DNA of 14,402 bases from Smittium mucronatum (lineage: Eukaryota > Kickxellomycota > Harpellomycetes > Harpellales > Legeriomycetaceae), in NCBI GenBank assembly GCA_001953115.1, contig LSSL01000922.1:9912-24313 (forward strand). The letters run 5' to 3'. Positions 9,260 to 14,402 of this stretch are shown here, one piece after another (the stretch's first letter is position 1; every line of letters begins with the position of its first letter). The notes below the pieces were generated by a model. That model was not told where the DNA came from and ran no database searches. It was given only the letters and a program-made list of their open reading frames with translations. The translations under genes were made by a program, and so were the position numbers.

Positions 9260-9475
9260 TATAAAACTGTTCACCCCAAAATTTATGTAAACAGTAATAC
9301 TTATTTGTTTAAAACAACATTTATGCGAAAATTTTGGTTAGTTAATTTAAATAAAAATTTATGTGAACGTTTATGCAACGAATTTGTAACTCGGGCCCAG
9401 CATCTCTTTGGCCTAATTAAAAAAAGGTTATTTTATTTTATATTATCAATGAATTTAAAATTTCATTCAAGATAA
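9260..9475 (+). CDS. Possible ORF in a local GC island, 50 aa from ATG
   Basis: Frame open for 71 codons between TAA 9257 and TAA 9473-9475, with an ATG at 9323. From there the product is 50 residues, beginning MRKFWLVNLNKNLCERL and continuing NEFVTRAQHLFGLIKKR. The second part is encoded by a short island (9380-9415) with codons such as CGG, GCC and CAG that are unusual in this desert. The mixture of basic, polar and hydrophobic residues looks like protein. One such ORF is expected by chance across the desert, no splice or promoter signal is evident, and no family is recognised. Confidence 0.2.
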   Translation, partial: YKTVHPKIYVNSNTYLFKTTFMRKFWLVNLNKNLCERLCNEFVTRAQHLFGLIKKRLFYFILSMNLKFHSR

Positions 9476-12086
9476 ATAAAGCGTATTAATACATTATTCA
9501 TTTCTAGATTTTTGTTTCCTTATCTCGAATCAACCTTTTTATCTCTTTTAATAGAAGATACTTATTATTTACCAAATAAATAGAATCTTGGTTTATTTTA
9601 TTACTTTTAAAATCATAAATAATATACGAAATTCCCTAATCTTGGAAAAATCCACTAAATTCGTACAAAAATCTTTAAATCATTTTTATAGATGAATTAA
9701 TTTAAAATGGAGATAAATAAATAAAATTATTAGATAGCTTAACTTAATTATAATTTTTTTTAACCAAAAATTTTTTCTTTCATCCCACGTTAGGGTCAAT
9801 TATATCAGCCAATTTATTTAAAATTTCCAAGAAAAATTACACATGAATTTGTTTTTTATCCTTATAAAAATCTTTAAGAGGGAGATATATGACTCAATAA
9901 TAACTAAATATATCCTTTAAGAACGAAAAACAGTATTTTTATTTTCTTACCAAAAATCTAAACTTTTCTAGTAGTAAATTTCAAGATCTAAAATATAAAT
10001 TTTTTGAAAAGACTATTTTTCTAATTTTATACCAAGGATATGTTATATTTATAACTTTTGAGGACTTAAAGTGATCAAAGCAAGAGATTATTCGATACCT
10101 CAATCTTATAATTTTTTTTCAACATCTCTGGTTAAGTTTGTATCACATAATAATATACTTTTTTAGTTATATCTTATTATTTTCCATTTTTCCTATTTTC
10201 TTTCAGAAGTTAAATCTTACAATAATTATTTTTTTGAATTTCTCCAACAAAATTTCACTGTTTTATTTTTTTATAACACAGATTTAAAAGAAATTTTCGC
10301 TAGAAAAAGAAAATATCTTATAGTATTGTTACCAACTGCAACTATTATTATTTTTTCTAACTAATTAAAATTGATCCATTTTTCTATAAATTATTTTTAT
10401 TATTTTTATAATTAGCATCGTCAAAAGAAATCAATGTTTTTTTAAGGTCAGAATATTCGCCAATTTTTAGGAAAGGTTAAATACCTTTGACAACTTTCAA
10501 AGTATTTTATGAAACATGAAGCTAAATTTGTAAAATTTTGACTCTACAGTTTTAGGAAACTAAATTAGATGTTTATTGTGGATAATTTTTATGTAAAATA
10601 TCTATTATACAAATAGATTGAATCTGATTTATCTCATTTTTAACGAATTTATTATCCAGTATTATGACACCCATAAATCAAGGCTTAGTTTGAAAATTTA
10701 TAAATGCAAAACTCTCGAATTATTATCTGATATCACAATTATTATATCCAAACTACATACATAAATTTTTCTAAAATCATTTTCCAAATGCATTTTTTTC
10801 TGATGTAATTACTACTTTTCAATCTAAAAAAATAGGATAATGTGAAGCTAAATTTAGTATTTTTTGAATAGCTAATATTTTTTAGCGAATACCATACACC
10901 GATAAAATTATCCAATGGAACCTTTAAATGTTTTAATTCTAATTTTTATATTTCACTTTATTTTTTATAATCCCGCGTATTTTTTTTATTTTAAAGCTAG
11001 TTACCTTAATATATTTTATATTTTTTTCGTCTCTAAATTAGTTATAATTTTTTATGAATGATAATACTTCTTTAAATACAAATTTACTGGATCTATCTCT
11101 AATTTCACAAGCTAATATCTCAATATATGTTATTATTTTTCCACCATAAAATTCCAACATTTTTGTTATTATATGACAATCACCTTTTTTTGAATTTTTG
11201 AACTAATAAACAAATGAGAGATTTTTTTAAATTTTATAAATTCTAATTTTTCAGTATATTAAGAGCTATTATCCAGATTACAATATGTTTATATTAATTG
11301 AAATTTCATATTTCGCAAATTTTCGCCCATGATCTACTTTAAATAAAATTTCCTATAAATAATAGATAGAAGTTTATAATTTATTTTTTACTTCTTTCTT
11401 GAAATATCTCTTCAATAAAATTAAACCGCCCTTAATAATAGAATTGTAAAAATAAACATATTTTTATTGGTAATTTTTTTACATCATGCATTATCAAAAT
11501 TTATGGGTTATCAAAGTTGTATTATACATGAATAAAAAATTATATATATTTACAAAATTAGAGTTGATAATTTACAATCGGGTTGAATTAAAGTTAATTT
11601 GACTGTATTTTATGCAGATCAATCCAAAAAAATTCAAAGTGATTACTAATTATGCATATATGCTGTTATAGAATCAAATGTATTTGTTTTTATCATGTAA
11701 ATTTGTACCAGTTTTACAGTTATATCATTTAATGATGAGTAAAGGCCATTATTGTACCATTAGTACTAAAAGAGCTAAATATTAACACAAAAATTATGTA
11801 TTTTTAGAAAATTTCCAAATTTTTCGCACTTTATAAAAATCTAGATTTATTTTTGGAAATAATTTAAGCTCTTAGATCATAGATCCTTTGATTTTCATTT
11901 CTCGGATTTCTCTAAATTATAGATTGAGTTCAGAAATTTTTTAATGGATTTCAGTGTTTTTGATATTATTATCACATCGCCATAGTATAAAAATATCAGA
12001 AAATGATCTTATAAAATTTTGAATATTAAAAAAGGTAAATTGATATATTTTACTAATTTTTTCTTCTTGAAATTTTCAAAAAATAA
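9476..12086. other. AT-rich desert, right part; no gene seen
   Basis: About 2.6 kb of A/T-run sequence. No supported ORF, RNA gene, repeat or regulatory site was found. Just before its end (12033-12055) lies AAAAAAGGTAAATTG followed by TACTAAT and a pyrimidine tract. That could be the start of an intron leading into the candidate gene at 12087, but no open exon precedes it. Confidence 0.5.
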
Positions 12087-12749
12087 AGAGAAAAACGAAT
12101 TTGGTCGAACTTTTGTTTTTTTAATAATTTTTTACAAGTAATTTATTGCGTATTTTTACATTCTTTTATTGAACAAGAATTTCATATCAATCATCAATAC
12201 AAGAGACCAACTCAGTTGAAGCTTTTCTATTTTAAAAAAAGCAAAAAGTTGTCATTGAGCCAAAATGATCAAAATTTATGCAGAAATTTCAATAAAAAAA
12301 CGGAATTTTTTTTTAACTTATTACAAAGATATGATGTGAAAAGATGGAATTATTTGAAAAAAGTGCATTATATTGTAAAAAAACCAAGTATACAAAAATA
12401 GGAACCATTTTCGAAAAAAAAAAATTTTATAATAAATTATTCCTTTTTCAAAATAGATATATTTTTTCTTTTTTTTCATTAGTAATTTTTCATATTATTT
12501 TTATTCTATCTGCAGGCTTTTAATCCAACTGGTTCAAAAAATTTAGACTATGAAGAAAAAAAATTAATATTTAAAGACTATTATTCTTGTAAAATTAGTT
12601 TCCATAATAAAATTAGTTTTACGAATGTTCGAATTTTGTTTTTCTTGATAATATATTATATCAAATTAGTAAATAAACCAAGTCCATATAAAATAAAACA
12701 CTTTTTTATATTTTTAAATATTTTGATTGAGCTTAATTATAATTCTTAA
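12087..12749 (+). CDS. Candidate two-exon gene of unknown function
   Basis: One plus-strand frame is open from 12087 to TAG 12399, and again from 12486 to TAA 12747-12749. Over 221 codons I find only four stops, the last being terminal, where about twenty are expected at this AT content. Removing a GT...AG intron (12375-12515, 141 bases) deletes all three internal stops and keeps the frame, giving exons 12087-12374 and 12516-12749, about 173 residues. Exon 1 includes SQNDQNLCRNFNKKTEF and LLQRYDVKRWNYLKKVHYI. Exon 2 begins AFNPTGSKNLDYEEKKLIF and later has a hydrophobic segment (VRILFFLIIYYIKLV). There is no in-frame ATG in exon 1, so an upstream exon or loss of the start is required. I recognise no family. 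It could be a decayed gene, but the low stop count argues against pure chance. Confidence 0.42.
12375..12515 (+). other. Predicted intron
   Basis: Donor GTAAAA after ATT at 12374. The acceptor TATCTGCAG ends at 12515 after a long T-rich tract. Both boundaries fall between codons (phase 0). Three in-frame stops (12399, 12480, 12483) lie inside it. The donor lacks the usual G at position +5, so another nearby GT (for example 12388) cannot be excluded, but that one would break the frame. Confidence 0.38.
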
Positions 12750-13261
12750 ATTAATAGGTTATTGATAAATTTTTTTTTTATATTTGTAATAATATACAAT
12801 ATAAAAAAGTAACCGCAAAAAATAAATAACAATAGCAAATCAACTTTGTTAAAAACAATCTGTTTCTTATTTTTTTAAATTGAGTTTTAAAAACATAGCT
12901 CTAATCAAAGCTTTAGAAAAAAAATTATGATAAAAATGCCCAATATTTTTTATAAATTCCAAGTTAAATGAAAAAATCAATTCCAATATTGTTCTCATAC
13001 TAAAATTTTGTTATTTTTTCTTCATATTATTTTCATAATTGATTTGCGTTGAAAAATGAGATGTGGCTATTTTTTAAAATTATGCATGAAAAATGTTGTA
13101 AATTGAAACTTTCTATTTATTTTCCATAAAGTATAAAAAATTTTCAGTATTCCAGTTCTTAGTATACCAATAGTCCTGAAATTAAATATCGATTATTTTT
13201 TTTACACTAAATTTATTTCAAAATAAATAAAAATAAATTACAAATGCAAATTTTTTATTCT
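12750..13261. other. AT-rich stretch, no gene seen
   Basis: End of the desert: A/T runs without a supported ORF, RNA gene or repeat. Confidence 0.5.
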
Positions 13262-13295
13262 TAAAAAAAAAACAAAAACTTTAATAAAAAACCTC

Positions 13296-13600
13296 CTAGC
13301 CAACTCCACTCATCCACTCTAGTAGTTCCATACACATCGGATCTTTTTTCAATTGTCTTGGTGATCTTTTAATACCTTACATTATAAATAGAAGTGTAGC
13401 GCTAATTATATCCAAAAAAATTTCTATTACCAGCTAAATAATTTTGCAAAAGTCTTCATATAGGAGCCGAAAAGTGGGGTTTTAGACCCCCCTATCCAAT
13501 TCATTTTTACTATATTCCTCAAATGGGCTGGCTTTGAGGATGAAAAGATGGAATACTTTCTAAAATATATATTTTGTGCTAAAAATATCTCAATTATGTT
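13296..13600 (-). pseudogene. Copy A of a duplicated secreted-protein gene, decayed
   Basis: Minus-strand remnant homologous to copy B. The start codon position reads ATA, so no start remains. The coding frame is recognisable by conservative matches with B: LLYEDFCKII against LLADDYSQII, then RSPRQLKKDPMCMELL against RSPAPLNQFPVGMELL, and GVG against GVFG. Stops interrupt it at the codons aligned to a Glu after II, to the Glu before RINRSP, and at the end (TAG 13296-13298). Where B has a stop, A has Leu. The upstream part (KVFHLFILKASP) aligns with B's signal peptide. A G-run ahead of TCTAAA, and a one-base difference from B just after it, break the frame further. The product family is not recognised. 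Confidence 0.5.
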
Positions 13601-13644
13601 TCTTCAGACTTCTTCGCATTTATTATATAATAAAAATAGCCGAA

Positions 13645-14020
13645 TTATTGTCTTTTTTTTCGCAGATTATTTTTTAAAATTAAAACAAAATGATAAAAAA
13701 ATCTAATAAAATTTTTCATAAAAAGTTGGAATTTTCGAAAAAAATTCCTACCAAATACGCCCCTCTGCTTTAGCAGCTCCATACCCACTGGAAATTGGTT
13801 CAAGGGGGCTGGTGATCTATTAATGCGTTCCAATATTAATTAACGGGTAACACGAATGCCACCCAAAATTTTCGCTGTTCCCAGTTCAATTATTTGGCTG
13901 TAATCGTCAGCGAGGAGCTGACAGAAAGATTTTTTAGACTCCCCCCAAGGAGTTTTCCGACCTGCTGCAACTGAGCTGGATCGGGAGAAGAAACACTAAC
14001 ACTTTCACTAAAATTATCAT
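13645..14020 (-). pseudogene. Copy B of a duplicated secreted-protein gene, broken
   Basis: The ATG at 14020 starts an excellent signal-peptide-like segment (MIILVKVLVFLLPIQLSC), but this frame stops at 13934, right after six G (LGGV then TAA). With one G fewer the frame would run into ESKKSFCQLLADDYSQIIEL and on through KILGGIRVT to a TAA (13841-13843). Beyond that stop it continues as INRSPAPLNQFPVGMELL and GVFG, then becomes AT-rich to a stop at 13645. The frame is supported by amino-acid conservation with copy A. The likely product was a small extracellular protein of roughly 100 residues. As read it has one frameshift and one internal stop, so it is a pseudogene unless the G-run is a sequencing error and the shorter product is used. 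No family is recognised. Confidence 0.52.
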
Positions 14021-14137
14021 TTTGAGCAAAAAATTACTCATTTTTATTTCTGCGGACGTTATCCCATTAATAGCACACTAAAAATAAGTGACCAATTGTC
14101 TCTAGCGTGTTTTTTTTTGTAAAAAGGGCAAAAAAAT

Positions 14138-14302
14138 TTAAATTTTCCATCGACTTTTTTTGCATTTTCCAGGCATTGAACCGTCCAAAACTGACCAATT
14201 CAGAATTTTCCGATTTCCTGTAAGCCTATTTGCTGATCTGGGTACAGGGCTTGAAGTTTGATTTAACTTCCAGTATTTTTTATTCCTCGATTTAGAGCCC
14301 AT
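14138..14302 (-). CDS. Possible basic 54-aa ORF
   Basis: Minus-strand ATG at 14302 to TAA at 14138-14140, 54 residues, very basic (MGSKSRNKKYWKLN, and near the end PGKCKKSRWKI). The frame is open upstream to about 14323. It lies just upstream of copy B on the same strand but outside the duplicated unit. No family is recognised. The plus strand offers a competing short exon-like segment (14173-14219, between CATTTTCCAG and GTAAGC), open in one frame (ALNRPKLTNSEFSDFL). Both cannot easily be real, and the region is GC-rich enough that ORFs of this size arise by chance. Confidence 0.18.
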   Translation of the reverse strand: MGSKSRNKKYWKLNQTSSPVPRSANRLTGNRKILNWSVLDGSMPGKCKKSRWKI

Positions 14303-14402
14303 TTGTGAATTATGGATCGGTTATTTAAATTTTTTCGATCGGTCAATTATTTTTCAGTTTGAAAAATTCAGCCGGTTTTACAATATTTTTTTAGCCATTT
14401 AG

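Larger units (their letters stand above)
13262..14115 (-). repeat. Two diverged tandem copies, period about 450 bp
   Basis: Copy A (about 13262-13660) and copy B (about 13700-14115) align along their whole length with few indels. Matched anchors on the plus strand include AGTTCCATACACATCGGA with AGCTCCATACCCACTGGA, TTGGTGATCTTTTAAT with CTGGTGATCTATTAAT, and TTTTAGACCCCCC with TTTTAGACTCCCCC. The segment between the TCTAAAA and GATCACC anchors (minus strand) is 127 bases in A and 128 in B. Homology extends past the coding part into both flanks, so a genomic segment was duplicated, not just an exon. Copy B is the more GC-rich. Confidence 0.8.

Noticed and set aside
3426..13260. Fungal repeat-induced point mutation as the cause of the AT desert
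   Set aside because: TpA and ApT are about equal in the row I counted, TpG and CpA are still common, and homopolymer A/T runs dominate. None of these fits that process, though a full count was not possible by eye.
13645..13833. A 62-codon minus-strand ORF taken as an independent gene
   Set aside because: It is only the 3' part of copy B, starting at a TTG after an internal stop. Alignment with copy A shows that the coding frame begins further upstream.
14313..14344. Short direct repeat of GATCGGT about 23 bases apart
   Set aside because: Only seven bases match exactly, with no further copies, so it cannot be told from chance.
1..14402. tRNA, rRNA, CRISPR array, bacterial operon or phage module
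   Set aside because: I looked for B-box-like motifs, regularly spaced repeats and packed ORFs and found none.

Overview
The window looks like non-coding or sparsely coding nuclear DNA from a very AT-rich eukaryote. No reading frame starting at ATG exceeds about 120 codons. There is no operon-like packing, no rRNA and no tRNA that I could find. The better coding candidates need GT...AG introns to stay open, and a decayed Ty1/copia-type integrase lies at the left edge. I cannot place the organism. An AT-rich fungus, an insect or another AT-rich eukaryote all fit. Nothing indicates a bacterium or a phage.

Composition divides the window into three parts. Bases 1-3430 are moderately AT-rich (for example about 37% GC in 1621-1680). 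They hold the copia fossil (minus strand, 72-270), a candidate small secreted protein interrupted at a run of ten G (minus, 391-522), and a cluster of short open frames on both strands, several next to splice-like signals (825-3425). Bases about 3430-13260 are an AT desert: sampled 60-base rows have about 12-23% GC and long A and T runs. The desert contains a few isolated open frames, two short palindromes and one good gene candidate near its right end: two same-frame exons, 12087-12374 and 12516-12749, joined by a 141-base intron that removes every internal stop. Bases about 13262-14402 return to high GC (about 45-48% in 13861-13980). They carry two diverged, tandem, minus-strand copies of what looks like one secreted-protein gene. 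Both copies are broken, mostly by different stops.

No pathway can be reconstructed. The recurring theme is small proteins with N-terminal signal-peptide-like segments, duplicated or decaying, beside transposon debris and flanking a gene-poor AT-rich block. That layout resembles the fast-evolving secreted-protein compartments of some parasites and pathogens, but the link is inference only. Most small open frames listed here are near what chance would give, and their confidences say so. The strongest calls are the tandem pseudogene pair, the spliced candidate at 12087-12749, the copia fragment, and the compositional desert itself.
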